DNA of 44,801 nt from Phycisphaerae bacterium. GTDB taxonomy: Bacteria > Planctomycetota > Phycisphaerae > Tepidisphaerales > Tepidisphaeraceae. Positions 35,514-44,801 of this stretch are shown here, piece after piece; the stretch's first letter is position 1; each line of letters opens with the position of its first letter. The position numbers were made by a program, and so were the translations under genes. The notes beneath the pieces were generated by a model. The model saw only the letters and a program-made list of their open reading frames with translations, was not told where the DNA came from and searched no databases. The DNA lies in assembly GCA_030448225.1 (NCBI GenBank), contig JAUJNJ010000053.1, forward strand, positions 1-44,801, read 5' to 3'.

Positions 35514-35637
35514 GGGGACTTCCTTTCCGGTACGCGCCGGCCGCCGCGGGGCGTCGGGCGGGGTCGCGGCCCCCGCGCGGGGCGGGCCGGACGTGGGCGG
35601 CCGCGTGTCGGCCGTGGGTCGTGCGCGCGCGCCGCGG

Positions 35638-36996
35638 TCACACGAGTGAAGTCGGCGCCGAGAGGTGGACCTTCGTCCCGACGCCGGGCGTCGAGCGGAG
35701 CTCGAGCCGGCCGCCGATCTGCTCGACGCGGGTGCGGACGTTGAACAGCCCGAACCCGGCGCTACCGCCGGCGTTGCCGTTGGCGGAGTTGGCGTTCGGC
35801 TTTGGGGCCACGTGCTGCGCATCGTGGCGTTCCGCGTCGAAGCCGTCGCCGTTGTCCTCGACCGTGACAGACCACTCGCGGCCCCGGCGCTGGGCGACCG
35901 AGACGCGGATCGACGCCGGGCTCGCGTGCTTCACCGCATTGCTGATCAGCTCGCGGACGGCCTGGAACAGCAGGATGCGCACGTCGTCGGCGGGCGGCGG
36001 GTCGAGCCCGCCCGCCGCCGACCCCCCCACGCCCCCCCCCTCGCGGCGCACCGGCGGTTGCGCCACCCACGCCAGGGGCCCGCACTACACCACCGCGTAC
36101 ACCACCCGATGGAACAGCACGGACGGCTCCGTCCGCGGCTACTGCACGGCTTGGGCGAGCAGTTCGACCGCCTCGTCGGCCTCCTGCCGCTGCGACGGCG
36201 GCACCGACTCGCGGAGCGACGAGACCTTCATCTTGGCGATCGCCAGCGTCTGGCTGACGCGGTCGTGGATCGCGGCGGCGATGCGGCGGCGCTCGCGCTC
36301 CTCGGCCCGCGCCAGTTCGGTGGCGAGCCAGCGGAGCTTCTCGCGGCTCCCGGCGACCTCCCGCTCGACGCGCGTCGGCTCGGTCACGTCGCGGATGATC
36401 CACCGCAGCGACGCCGGCGTGCCGCCCCTCTGCCGCACCGCGCCGGCCGTCACCTGGGCGACGATCGCGTCGCCCTTGCGGGGCGTCATGCGGAACGTCC
36501 AGACGCCGCGGTCGGCGTCGCGCATGTGCCGCAGCGCGTCGAGGAACGACGGGCGGTCGTCCTTGGCGACGTAGTCGACGAGCGGCTTGCCGATCAGGAA
36601 CCCGTCGGGGACCTTCAGCATCCGCACGGCCGCGCGGTTCGACTCGCCGATGCGGCCGCGGGCGGTCGTGACGAGGTAGCCGTCGGGCGCGAACTCGAAC
36701 AGGTCGCGGTACCGCGACCGCTCGGCCTCGACCTGGGCCCGGGTGGCGATCAGCTCCTCGTGGACGACGCGCAGCTCGTCCAGGGCCGACTCCAGCCCCT
36801 CGGTCACCTCGTCCTCTTCCGCCGTGCGACGGCGCCCGCGGGCCCGCGCGACGGCGGCGGTGGCGGCCCGGCCGTCGCCCTCGACGTCGTCACGGGCCCG
36901 GGCGCGTGACCGCGCCCGGGCGGTGCCGACCTGCAGCTGCAACGCGCGCAGGCGGTCGCCGAAGACGTCGAGGATGTCCGGCCCGCCGCTCGCCAT
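35638..36996 (-). CDS. PAS-domain histidine kinase (HisKA_3), interrupted
   Basis: This sensor kinase has no membrane segment. I prefer the ATG at 36994-36996 with GGAAGGAAG just upstream; the frame is open back to 37122 with TTG/GTG codons. From this start: an Arg/Ala-rich helical region, a coiled coil (about 65-95), a PAS domain (RYRDLFEFAPDGYLVTTARG, 95-114, through WIIRDVTEPT), the HisKA_3 helix (ERRRIAAAIHDRVSQTLA, phospho-acceptor H244), and in the C-terminal half the N-box ELISNAVKHA, G1 DNGDGFDAE and G2 GFGLFNVRTRVEQIGG. The joint between the halves (about 36067-36140) has two in-frame TAG codons and a sequence that only loosely matches the usual LSPPVLYxxGL linker. Either this is pseudogene damage or a poorly read patch. 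It probably phosphorylates the NarL-type regulator next door. Confidence 0.82.
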
Positions 36997-37227
36997 CGCT
37001 TCCTTCCGCCCCGCCGACCGCGGCTTCCGCCCCCCGGCCGCGGCGCGCGTCCCGCTGCCGTCGGACGACGCGGGTCGGGCGTGCGGATTGTAAGGCGTCG
37101 GCTGTTTCACCGCGACGTCCAACCTTTGCCGATTGCGGCCTCATCGTCGCCCCCCGCCCCGGCGCGTGGCGGCCGCCCCGCCCAGCGCGCCCGGTCCCGG
37201 CCCGGCGCGGGCCGTGGCCGGGCCGCG

Positions 37228-37437
37228 TCACGCGACGCGGTCGCACGACACGATCACGGACGGGTGGATCCGGTTGATCGCCTTGTCTTCCGCGTACCAC
37301 CCCTTCATCCCGATGCGGAGACCGCGGTCGAGCAGCCAGTCGAACAGGTCGTCGTTCGTCAGCGCGAGTGCTGCGGGCGCGTCGAGCGCCTCGCGTAGTT
37401 TGTCCAGGTCGATCCGGATGAAGAATACTTGGCTCAC
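37228..37437 (-). CDS. 69-residue protein, unknown
   Basis: This is a small acidic-then-basic protein starting SQVFFIRIDLDKLREALD (ATG at 37435-37437) and containing NDDLFDWLLDRGLRIGMKGW and IHPSVIVSCDRVA. Composition is protein-like and less GC-biased than shadow frames, with a plausible alpha/beta fold. A GGGAGC tract lies upstream. No family was recognised. It lies between the kinase gene and the CheR-PAS relic, on the same strand. Confidence 0.5.
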   Translation of the reverse strand: MSQVFFIRIDLDKLREALDAPAALALTNDDLFDWLLDRGLRIGMKGWYAEDKAINRIHPSVIVSCDRVA

Positions 37438-37539
37438 CGGGAGCGGAGGGTACGAGTCGCCCTCGGGCGGTCCTATGAGACGTCGGCTGATTCGCCGGGG
37501 GCATTTCCCTTAGGGGCCACAACGTCCCGCGCGCTGCGA

Positions 37540-37935
37540 CCTGCAGCGTGGACGTGATGACGGTCGAGCGGACCCGAAAAGCCCGCGCCCCCGGCTCCGC
37601 CACGGGTACAGGGGAGTGGCACGGACGGGGGTTTCGTTCGCGAAGTCGCCCCCCCGCCGCTCGTCGAGCGCCACCTGGCGCACCGCGATGGTCTCGCGGG
37701 CGTGGCGGTGGGCCGTTTCGTTGTCGTACGGGGCGAGCACGGCGCCGGCGACACGCGGTTCTCCAAGCTCCTGTACGCGGTAGTTCCTCGGTTTCGGTGT
37801 GGAACTCCTCCTTCGTGCGCTGAAGTCCCTCCGTCGCAGTGTCGAGTTCCTCGTTGGTGCTCTGGAGTTCCTCGTTGCTCGAGAGGATCTCCTCGTTGGC
37901 CGACTGCAGTGCCGCGTGACTTTCGCCCTTTCGCC
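37540..37935 (-). pseudogene. Relic of a CheB/CheR-PAS hybrid sensor protein
   Basis: On the minus strand, bases 37912 to 37781 encode 44 residues of the very characteristic heptad linker of CheB/CheR-PAS proteins: ALQSANEEILSSNEELQSTN followed by further NEEL/KEEF/TEEL units. After a one-base shift it goes on as YRVQELGEP and then a sequence I cannot match to the family (to about 37540). There is no CheB, CheR or PAS domain on either side and no proper start. It is therefore a fragment left by deletion, or a join within a misassembled region. The flanks, 37438-37539 and 37936-38215, show no gene. Confidence 0.6.
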
Positions 37936-38215
37936 ATGAGGCAACCTATAATCCGCATCTGAGTCGGCCGGATAAACCGGCGGGGCAGAACGGTGAAACT
38001 TGCCCGCGTGCGCCGGTGCGGCGACCCGGCCGGGCGCGGGCGGGGAAGGTTTTGGGCGTGACGCGGGTCGATTTGCGCGCTCGGCCGGCTGCATCCGGGG
38101 TATGATACGCGGCGAGTCAGGCCGGCCCGGTGCGCCGCCGGGGCGTTCGGCAGGTTCCGTCGCCCGGCCCCGCCGCCCGCGCGCGGGGCACGCGGGTTTC
38201 GATAACCGCTACACG

Positions 38216-41200
38216 ATGACGATGACATTCGGCAATCACGAGCTGATCGACGAGTTGTACCGGACGCAGTTCGGGATGGTCGGCACCGTTCAGGGCCGCG
38301 CGCACAGGTCGGCGACCCCCCGCGCGTCGTGAAGGTCTTCAGCCCGTCAATCGGCGGGGAGGACGCGCCGCGTCGAGGCCGAGTCGTTCCTCGAGCGCGC
38401 CCGCCTCCAGCAATCGCTCGCCGCCGACGGCGCGCGCCACTGGGCCCGCGTCCACGAGACCGGCCGCCTCGCGAACGGCGCGTATTACGTCACCGACTAC
38501 CACCCGCTCACGCTCCACAAGCTCCTCGGCGCCCGCGTGGACGTCGGCCCGCACGCGCTGCACCGGATCGTCAGCGGGATCGTCGCCGGCCTCGTCGAGC
38601 GCGCGACCGCAAGCAGGGCCGGCCGCATCGGGAACCTCAAGCCGTCGAACGTGCTGATCGGCGGCCGCGGCGACCTCGCCGGCGCGGACATCCTGCTGGC
38701 CGACCCGGCGGCGGCGTCGCTGGCGGCGAGCATGGGCGAGGCGGGAGACCGCCTGTCGCTCGGCGACGTGATTCACCAGCTCGTGCTCGGCCGCCGCTTC
38801 GACGACGGCACGATCTGGCCGCTGCCGCCCGATCCGTCGTGGGAGCGGCTGGGCGACAAGGGCGAGCGCTGGCGGCGGCTGTGCAACGACCTGCTCGCCC
38901 CCACGCCGCGCCCGGTCGCCGCCAACGTGCGGTCGCTGGCGAAGGTCGTGCAGTCGCTGGCCCCGCGCCGGCGGCGGCGCCTCCTGCCGGCGGCGGCCGC
39001 GGCGTTGCTGCTCGCCGTGACCGTCGTCGCCGCCTACGGCTACGCCGGCTACCGCTCGCAGCGCGCGTACTGCGAGGCGAAGCGGCAGTGGCTCGGCGCG
39101 TTCGCCGAGGCCGCCGCCGACCCCGCCCGCCGCGAGTTGTACGCGCGGCGGGCGAACCTGAAGAAGGTGCTGGCCGAACTCGACCGGGTGCCGCCGGCGT
39201 CGGTGGATTGTCACGGCAAGGGGGGCCTGCCGCTGTCGTTCACCGCGTTCGGCCGCACCCGCGCCGCCGCCGCCTCGCTCGCCACGATCACCGACGCGCT
39301 GTCGGCCGAGCAGTGGCCCGCCCTCGCCCGCGCCGCCTCGGCCCAGCGGCGCTTCCGCAGCCGCGGCTGGGACCAGCCGGCCGACTACCTCGCCCGCCTC
39401 GTCGAGGGCGTGCGGCCCGGGCGGTCGGAAGACCTCGTCGGCGGCATCGACCGCTTCGTGCTCATCTCGGACCTCGAGCAGACGCTCGGCGGCATCGAGT
39501 CGGATTGGAAGATCGTCGACGAGGCGCAGAAGACGCTCGCCGCCTCGGGCGTCGACGTGCTGGCCGCGTTCGGCCGCGTGCTCAAGGCGGATTCGGCCGG
39601 GGCGCTGCGCCTCACCGCCGTGGGCTTTGAGGGGACAAACGTGCTGGCGCGGAACGCGGTCCTCGCCGAGCGGGCAGTTGCCGCGATCGGTCGGACGAAG
39701 TCGGGCGAGATCGACGTCGACCGCTTCGCCGCCGACGTCGGGCGCAAGGGTGACCTGGCGAACCTCAAGCCGGCCGACGTCGAGGCGTGGCTCGCGCAGC
39801 TCGACGCCTACCGCAACAAGAGCGACGCGGTGCAGCCGCTCGTCGCGCAACTCCGCCGCCGCCTCGCCGAGGTCCGGGCCGACGTGGAGTCGACGCGGCC
39901 GGACCCGTCGAAGAAGGTCCTGTTCGAGCGCGAGTCGGCCGCGGTGGAGTCGGGCGTGGCGGCGCTGGCCGCGAAGCCGATCATCGAGGCGGAAGTGCGG
40001 GAGGGCGTGCTGGCGCGGCAGACGGAAGAACTCACCGCCCGCGTCGAGGCGCTGCTGAAGTACCGCCGCCCGCAGAGCGCCGCGGAGTGGGTCGCCACCC
40101 TGCCGGACCTGGCCACGACGTCGACTCAGGTCAACGAGTACTGGCACGGCTGGCGGCGCGTCGTGACGGGGCGCGTCACCGACGTGAGCGACCCGGCGGC
40201 GGCCCGCGCGTTCGAGGCGATCAAGCGCGAGACGAGCCGCCTGCACGTCCAGCTCGACGCGCTGGCCAAGTCGTTCCCGCCGGTGCCGCAGGGCCTCAGC
40301 CCCGCGTTCGCCGCCGCCGCCGGGGAGCGGCGGGAGGCGGCGATCGGCGTGGCGCTGCAATCGATCCGCGCCGGCGAGGGCGGGCCCGACCCGGCGGTCG
40401 TGCAGCAGTCGGCGGCCGGCTACCGCGCGTGGTCGGAACAGCTCCAGGCGCTGGCGAAGGACTTCCCGATCCGCGAGGAACTGCTCGACCTCGACGACCG
40501 CCCCGACCAGAAGTGGGCGAAGCAGACGGCGTTCTGGCGGGACCCGGCCGTGCGGGGGCTCGTCGAGGCGGACGTGAACCGGATCGAGCGGCTCCAGATC
40601 CTGCGCCAGTTGCCCCGGCAGGAACTCGCGCAGGTGGCGGCCGAGGACACCGAGGCCGAGGTGGTGCGGGCGGCGTGGCGCCTGCTCGGCGCCGCCGCCG
40701 ACGCCAAGCAACCCCCGTGGCCGAGCCGGCCGGGGGAACTCGACGACGAGGCCCGGCTGTCGCGCCGGCTCCGCGACCTCCTCCGCGGCGTGAAGGACGA
40801 GAAGCGGCGTGCCGCCGCGCTGGCCGAGGTCGACGCGCAGGCGCCGCTCCGGTGGCGGACGGCGGTCGAGCACGCGACGTCGGAGCAGACGCTCGCCTCG
40901 GCGATCGAGCTGCGGCCCGCGTTCGGCGTGGACGACGCGCAGCACCGCCGCCTCACCGCCGACGCGCAGTTCAACCTCGCGCTGTACGACGCGCGCGTCC
41001 GCTCGCGCCGGCCCGACGCCGCCGCCGCCGCCGGCGGCGCCGAGAAGCTGCGCGGCGCCGTCGACGCGCTGAAGCGCGCCGCGACGGGCCTCGGCGGTCG
41101 CGGCGGGAGCGAGGACCTGCTCTACAAGCTCGGGCGGCTCGACGCGCCCGAGCCGTTCTCCGACCAGCAGCCGGGCCGCAACTTCCGCACGATCGTGCGC

Positions 41201-42310
41201 GGCGCCGAACTCGCGTTCCAGCGCGTCGAGCCGCGCGACGCGCGGCCGTTCTACCTCGCGACCGAGGAGCTGACGATCGACCAGTTCGCGCGGATCGTCG
41301 GGGGCGCGACCGCGTGGGAGCAGGTCCAACTCCTGCCGTGGCCGTACGACGCGATCGGCCGGACGAACGGCCCCGGCCCGCGCGGGTGGGACTGGACGGG
41401 CCGCCGCGACGCGCCGATCACCGTGTCGGACTACTGGCTGCACCCCGAGGAGATGAACCAGTACCCGCCCGACTTCCTCGTCAGCCGGTTCAACCGCACC
41501 GCGCTGAAGGACGAGGTGGGCGGCAACCCGTCGTCGGGGCACCCGATGCACCACGTGTCGCCGGAGGTCGCGCTGTACGTCGCGGGGCTGGCCGGGTGCC
41601 GGCTGCCGACGTCGCGCGAGTGGGCGGCGGCGTACGGGGTGTACGAGCGCGACGTGCCGGTCGACCGCTGGAACCTCCGCGACCAGACGTGGGCGCAGCA
41701 GCAGCGTCACGTCGCGACGTTGAACCCGCCCGCCGGCCGCTGGCCCGACGCCGGCGCGTTCGTCCCGCCCGACGCCAAGCCCGCCGCCGGCGCCGCCGCC
41801 CCGGCCGGCCAGCAGACCGACGGCACGCTCTTCTTGCGCCCCGCCGCCGGGCCCGGCGGTGGCACGTTCCGCCACCTCGTCGGCAACGTCGCGGAGTACG
41901 TGTGCGACGCGCCCGGGCGGTTCGACGCGCTGGCCGGCCGGCAGACGGCCGCGGCGGTCAAGAAGTTCGCGGCGGACGTGAAGGACCGCATCTTCGTCAT
42001 CGGCGGGTCGGCCCTGTCGCCGCCCGACGTGCCGGCGGGCACGCCGCTCCCGGTCGGCAAGACCGACCGCGCCTACGCCGACGTCGGCTTCCGCCTCGCG
42101 TTCACCGCCCCGGTGCCGACGCTCGCCGAGCGCTTGCGTTGGGTGCTGCTCGAGCAACCGTACCTCTGGTCGCCCGGCGGCGGGGGCGGCGGCGCGGCCG
42201 CGCAGGCCGCGGCAAAGCCCCGACCGGCGGCCGCTGCGGGCGCCGGCGCCGTGCCGACGCCGCGGGCTGCCGGCAACGGCAAGGTGCCGAGTGCCGAGGT
42301 CGCACAGTAG
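38216..42310 (+). CDS. Pseudokinase - membrane helix - FGE-like domain protein, frameshifted at start
   Basis: This protein has 1365 codons, and the net frame is preserved although indels near 38312 and 38365 split the start. From ATG 38216: MTMTFGNHELIDELYRTQFG, then RVVKVFSPSIGG (kinase VAIK-like Lys), ERARLQQSLAADGARHWARV, and a catalytic-loop remnant GRIGNLKPSNVLIGG (about 38620-38665). In that loop HRD is replaced by RIGN, and DFG by ADP, so it should be a dead kinase. A basic stop-transfer then a membrane helix (LLPAAAAALLLAVTVVAAYG, about 38980-39040) follow. Next come about 700 residues of mostly helical, coiled-coil-like sequence. Last is a formylglycine-generating-enzyme-like domain (about 41170-42140; LPTSREWAAAYG, GNVAEYVCD, ADVGFRLAF) and a Pro/Ala/Gly tail. 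In planctomycetes Ser/Thr kinases are often fused to FGE domains, but here the kinase is degenerate. The role is unknown, presumably sensing or scaffolding. Confidence 0.8.
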
Positions 42311-42371
42311 AATCTGCGGCCGTCCGCGGCGCGACGGGCGCGGGCAACGGGCCGCGTCGGAACCGAACCTC

Positions 42372-43265
42372 ATGAAGCTCCACCGCCCCAACGTCCGCTG
42401 GTTTCTGTCCCTCGCCCTGCTCGTCGGCGCCGCGGGCTGCGCGCCGCCGGCGCCCACGCGCGAGTTCGTCCAACAGGCCGCGCGCCTCCACGACGGCGCG
42501 CTCGCGCCCGCCGTCGCGCGCGACGCCGACCTGCGCGAGTACATCCAGGCGGTCGGCCAGCGCCTTTCCGACGGCGCGCACGCGGCCGCGCCGGCGAAGA
42601 CGCGGGCGGCGTTCTTCTCGGACTTGCGCACGCACCTCGTCGCCAGCGACGTGCCCAACGTGTTCGCGACCGGCGGCGCGCACGTGTACGTCTATAACGG
42701 GCTGCTCCAGCGGTGCGCCGGCGAGGAGGAACTGGCCGCGGCGATGGCGCACGCGTTCGCGCACGCGGTGAACCTCGACGTCGAGGAAACGCGCATGCGC
42801 CCGGCCCCCAACCGCCCGCTGCGGCTCGTGGTGCACGACTTCGCGACCAGCCGCTTCACGCTCGAGCAGGAGCGGGAGGCGCACGAACTGGCGTTCCAGA
42901 TCTACGTCCGCGCCGGGTACAACCCCGACCGCTTCGAGAACGTCTTCCAGGTGCTGGGCGACGCCTACCCCACCCCCACGGCGCCCGACCGCGTCCCGCT
43001 CGCCACGCGCGGCAGCCTCGCGCGCGCGATGGCCGGCAAGGCCGACCAGAAGTGGCGTAAGCCGACGGTCGCCGACCGCACCACGTTCAACGCGCTGAAG
43101 AAGCAGGCCGCGGCGATGTCCGCCACCACCGTCGCCGGCGACGCGCCCCTCCTGTTCCGCGCGCTGCCAAATTGCGTCCTCGGCGGCGACCTGCCCGAGC
43201 AGGCGGCCGCCCAGGCGTCGCTCCGGCCCGTCCTGCCGCGCAGGGTGGAGATCGAGCCGAACTAG
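42372..43265 (+). CDS. M48-like lipoprotein with inactivated zinc-protease motif
   Basis: This 297-residue protein has a lipoprotein signal (FLSLALLVGAAGC, lipid Cys at 23). It follows the layout of periplasmic M48 peptidases: LREYIQAVGQRLS, the substrate-edge strand NVFATGGAHVYVYNGLLQRC (about 96-115), then HAFAH at 127-131 where active enzymes have HExxH, and a third-ligand helix EQEREAHELAFQIYVRAGYNPD (165-186). The two His and Glu167 (metal ligands) are kept. The catalytic Glu is Ala128, and the usual Asp of the E-x3-D motif is His171. It may thus bind metal and peptide but not cut. The frame is intact. It starts 61 bases after the pseudokinase/FGE gene, so the two are probably one operon: two enzyme folds that have lost catalysis, both positioned at the cell envelope. 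Confidence 0.82.
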   Translation: MKLHRPNVRWFLSLALLVGAAGCAPPAPTREFVQQAARLHDGALAPAVARDADLREYIQAVGQRLSDGAHAAAPAKTRAAFFSDLRTHLVASDVPNVFATGGAHVYVYNGLLQRCAGEEELAAAMAHAFAHAVNLDVEETRMRPAPNRPLRLVVHDFATSRFTLEQEREAHELAFQIYVRAGYNPDRFENVFQVLGDAYPTPTAPDRVPLATRGSLARAMAGKADQKWRKPTVADRTTFNALKKQAAAMSATTVAGDAPLLFRALPNCVLGGDLPEQAAAQASLRPVLPRRVEIEPN

Positions 43266-43603
43266 TGAGTCCCACGAGCTGTCTGCTAGTAGCGGTGCCT
43301 GCTTCGCACTCGCCGCGGAGAGGCAAATCTTCGACAGCACCTCGTGAGACGCGGCTGCGCCTCCAATGGCGACGCGGGCTTGGCACCTCCACTTCGCACC
43401 GTCTTAGTCGACGACGCTGGAGCGCGACGTAGCACCTTTACGTGCGCAGGCAACTCGGCGCAGCTCAAGTCACCAGGGGTCTCCACGGAGCGGTTTCACT
43501 CGTCGCGGGGGAACCGCACGCCGGGCGCTTGCGATTGCGCGGTTTGAGCGGGCCGAGTCAGCGCGATCGGCAGGTCGTTTCGCTTTTGGGCGGCGCATAA
43601 AAA
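43266..43603. other. Spacer with no recognised gene
   Basis: About 340 bases between convergent genes. A few short frames exist but none has convincing protein character. GCGTAGCACC- and TTTACGTGCG-like stretches are slightly AT-richer than the surroundings. No RNA gene was recognised. Confidence 0.5.
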
Positions 43604-43630
43604 GACCGAGGCCCCCAAGGGGCCTCGGTC
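43604..43630 (-). terminator. Rho-independent terminator of the porin gene
   Basis: GACCGAGGCCCC (43604-43615) and GGGGCCTCGGTC (43619-43630) pair perfectly around CAA. On the minus strand the hairpin is followed by TTTTTAT (plus-strand 43597-43603), a classic intrinsic terminator, 55 bases after the porin stop codon. Confidence 0.9.
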
Positions 43631-43684
43631 CTCCGTTTGGTGATGATGCGTGACACGCCGTGGCGGCTGCCGCGGCGGCCACGG

Positions 43685-44801
43685 TCAGAAGTTGAAGATC
43701 ACGTCGACGGCGGCCGTGAACTGGCTGTTGCTGGTCAGGCCGTCGAAGTAGTCCTCGTCCGATAAGTCGTAGCGGACCTCGGGGCGGATCTTGAAGTTGC
43801 CGCCGAACTCGTCGCCGGGGAACGGCGTGATCGTCGCGCCCACGGTGGCCTCGTACAGGCTCTGGTCGAGGCCCGTCGTGAAGCCGCCCTCGTCACGGAA
43901 CCACTCGAGGCGGCCGCCGAGGCTGACCTGCTCGTTCAGTTCGTAAACCACGTACCCGGCGATGCCGTACCACAGCGCGTCGTCGGTGTCGTTCTGGTCC
44001 TGACCCTGAGGGGCGTTGTTCTGCTGGCCGATGACCGAGTCGAGCAGGAGCGTCACCTGGTCGCTCACCTCCTGCCGTGCGACGAAGTTCAGCGCGGTGC
44101 GGTAGTCGCCGTTCTCATCGTCGAGCTCCGGCCCGGTGATGCCGAGGAGCGAGAAGCTCGTGCGGTCGGTCGGGCGGTACGTGACGCGGCCGTGGACGCT
44201 GACCGAGCCGTTGTTGTCCTCGAGCGATTGGCCCCACCCACGGTTCACGCCGAGCTCCAGGCCCCACTGCTCGCTCAGCTCGTAGTAGCCCGACACGCCG
44301 GTGAGCGTGAACGGCAGCGCCGCGCCGAACGTGTAGCTGTGCGAGTAGAAGACGCTGGCGTTGGGATCGATCTGCTTGAAGAAGAGGAACTTGCCCGCCC
44401 GCAGGCGCAGGCCCTCCCCGACCGGCAGGGCGACGTCGACGTACGCCTGCACGAGGTCGAACTGGTTCTCCGGGCCGTCGGTGATGTCGATGGTCGCGCC
44501 GGGCTCGGGCTCGTAGTTGTCGAACAGGCCGTTGGAGTGGATGAACCGCGCGTCGCCGCCGTAGAGCATCTCGACGCGGAAGCCGAGGTCCACCGCGTCG
44601 GCGTCGAGGTCGACGACGCGCTCGATGTTCAGGTCGAGCTGGTTGAGCGTCGGCTCGGCGTGTTCGACGTCGAACACGCGGCCGAGGTTGTGGTCACCGG
44701 CGGGGCGCGGGAACTTGTGCGTGTCGCTCGCCTCGACGCGCCCGGAGACGTCGATCCGCGCCCCCGCGAGCGGCTCGCCGCGGCCCCCGCCCGCCCGCCG
44801 C
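43685..44801 (-). CDS. Outer-membrane beta-barrel porin (BBP2-like), 5' end outside window
   Basis: This is the last 372 or so residues of an outer-membrane channel. The frame is open to the window edge (…EASDTHKFPRPAGDHNLGRV then FDVEHAEPTLNQLDLNIERV); this R-V-F-D-x-x-H-x2-x-T-L-N-Q order is typical of the BBP2/OmpL-like porin family. Alternating polar/hydrophobic strands continue: LGFRVEMLYGGDARFIHSNG, FDLVQAYVDVALPVGEGLRL, RAGKFLFFKQIDPN, YSHSYTFGAALPFTLTGVSG, then LGGRLEWFRDEGGF. It ends with the barrel-closing aromatic terminus AAVDVIFNF. Strongly acidic loops (ELDDENGDYR, QGQDQNDTDDA) suggest cation or metal exposure at the surface. The start and signal peptide are not in the window. 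Such porins pass small solutes; specificity cannot be told. Confidence 0.88.
   Translation of the reverse strand, partial: RRAGGGRGEPLAGARIDVSGRVEASDTHKFPRPAGDHNLGRVFDVEHAEPTLNQLDLNIERVVDLDADAVDLGFRVEMLYGGDARFIHSNGLFDNYEPEPGATIDITDGPENQFDLVQAYVDVALPVGEGLRLRAGKFLFFKQIDPNASVFYSHSYTFGAALPFTLTGVSGYYELSEQWGLELGVNRGWGQSLEDNNGSVSVHGRVTYRPTDRTSFSLLGITGPELDDENGDYRTALNFVARQEVSDQVTLLLDSVIGQQNNAPQGQDQNDTDDALWYGIAGYVVYELNEQVSLGGRLEWFRDEGGFTTGLDQSLYEATVGATITPFPGDEFGGNFKIRPEVRYDLSDEDYFDGLTSNSQFTAAVDVIFNF

Noticed and set aside
38339..42658. A 1439-residue minus-strand frame opposite the pseudokinase gene
   Set aside because: It is an Arg/Val/Asp/Leu-rich antisense shadow created by high GC at third positions; the plus strand carries recognisable kinase, membrane and FGE-like motifs.

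Overview
The window is very GC-rich DNA (roughly 70% by eye) from what looks like a planctomycete, most likely of the Phycisphaerae/Tepidisphaera side. This is an inference from several signs: a BBP2-type beta-barrel porin, a PilM-type pilus locus with an oversized PilM, a degenerate kinase fused to a formylglycine-generating-enzyme-like domain, a YidD variant with a Cys-rich tail, frequent GTG starts, and spacers full of dispersed palindromic repeats. No tRNA, rRNA, CRISPR array or insertion sequence was recognised.

Layout. 1-1439: the 3'-less front of pyruvate phosphate dikinase runs head-on into the 3'-less front of a small membrane-protein gene at about 1075. 1530-2771: a PPi-type phosphofructokinase. 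3009-8348 (minus): a lipoprotein, hisB, hisC, hisD, a response regulator fused to a GHKL ATPase, and a small membrane protein. 8507-12483: a Dabb-domain protein, a GT4 glycosyltransferase, a secreted unknown and a GNAT acetyltransferase. 12760-14991 (minus): dtd and mtaB, probably overlapping. 15555-21136 (plus): a three-gene pilus/secretion inner-membrane locus (PilM fused to a PilN-like part, a PilO-like protein, and a third membrane-anchored protein), closed by a terminator. 21411-28802 (plus): lone sdhB, a secreted repeat protein, psd and pssA (phosphatidylethanolamine synthesis), gltX and yidD. 28985-37437 (minus): a DUF2141-like protein, glnS, a secreted Lys/Ala-rich protein, a YhaM-like HD nuclease, a stand-alone CBM48 protein, a NarL-type regulator and its likely histidine kinase, and a 69-residue protein. 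37540-37935 (minus): a relic of a CheB/CheR-PAS protein. 38216-43265 (plus): a 1365-codon pseudokinase/FGE-like membrane protein followed by an M48-like lipoprotein lacking its catalytic Glu. 43685-44801 (minus): a porin cut by the window end.

Quality of the sequence. Many otherwise well-conserved genes (hisC, hisD, the regulator, GNAT, dtd, mtaB, pilM, pssA, gltX, yidD, glnS, the histidine kinase, the pseudokinase) are split by one-base indels, while neighbours (pfk, hisB, psd, sdhB, the YhaM-like gene, narL) are intact. Because the damage hits essential genes, I read it mainly as uncorrected sequencing/assembly error rather than pseudogene formation. Gene ends given for these genes span all frames.

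The most unusual material is the pseudokinase/FGE plus dead-M48 pair, the rearranged PilM/N/O-like locus, and a set of at least seven different inverted-repeat families sitting in nearly every spacer.
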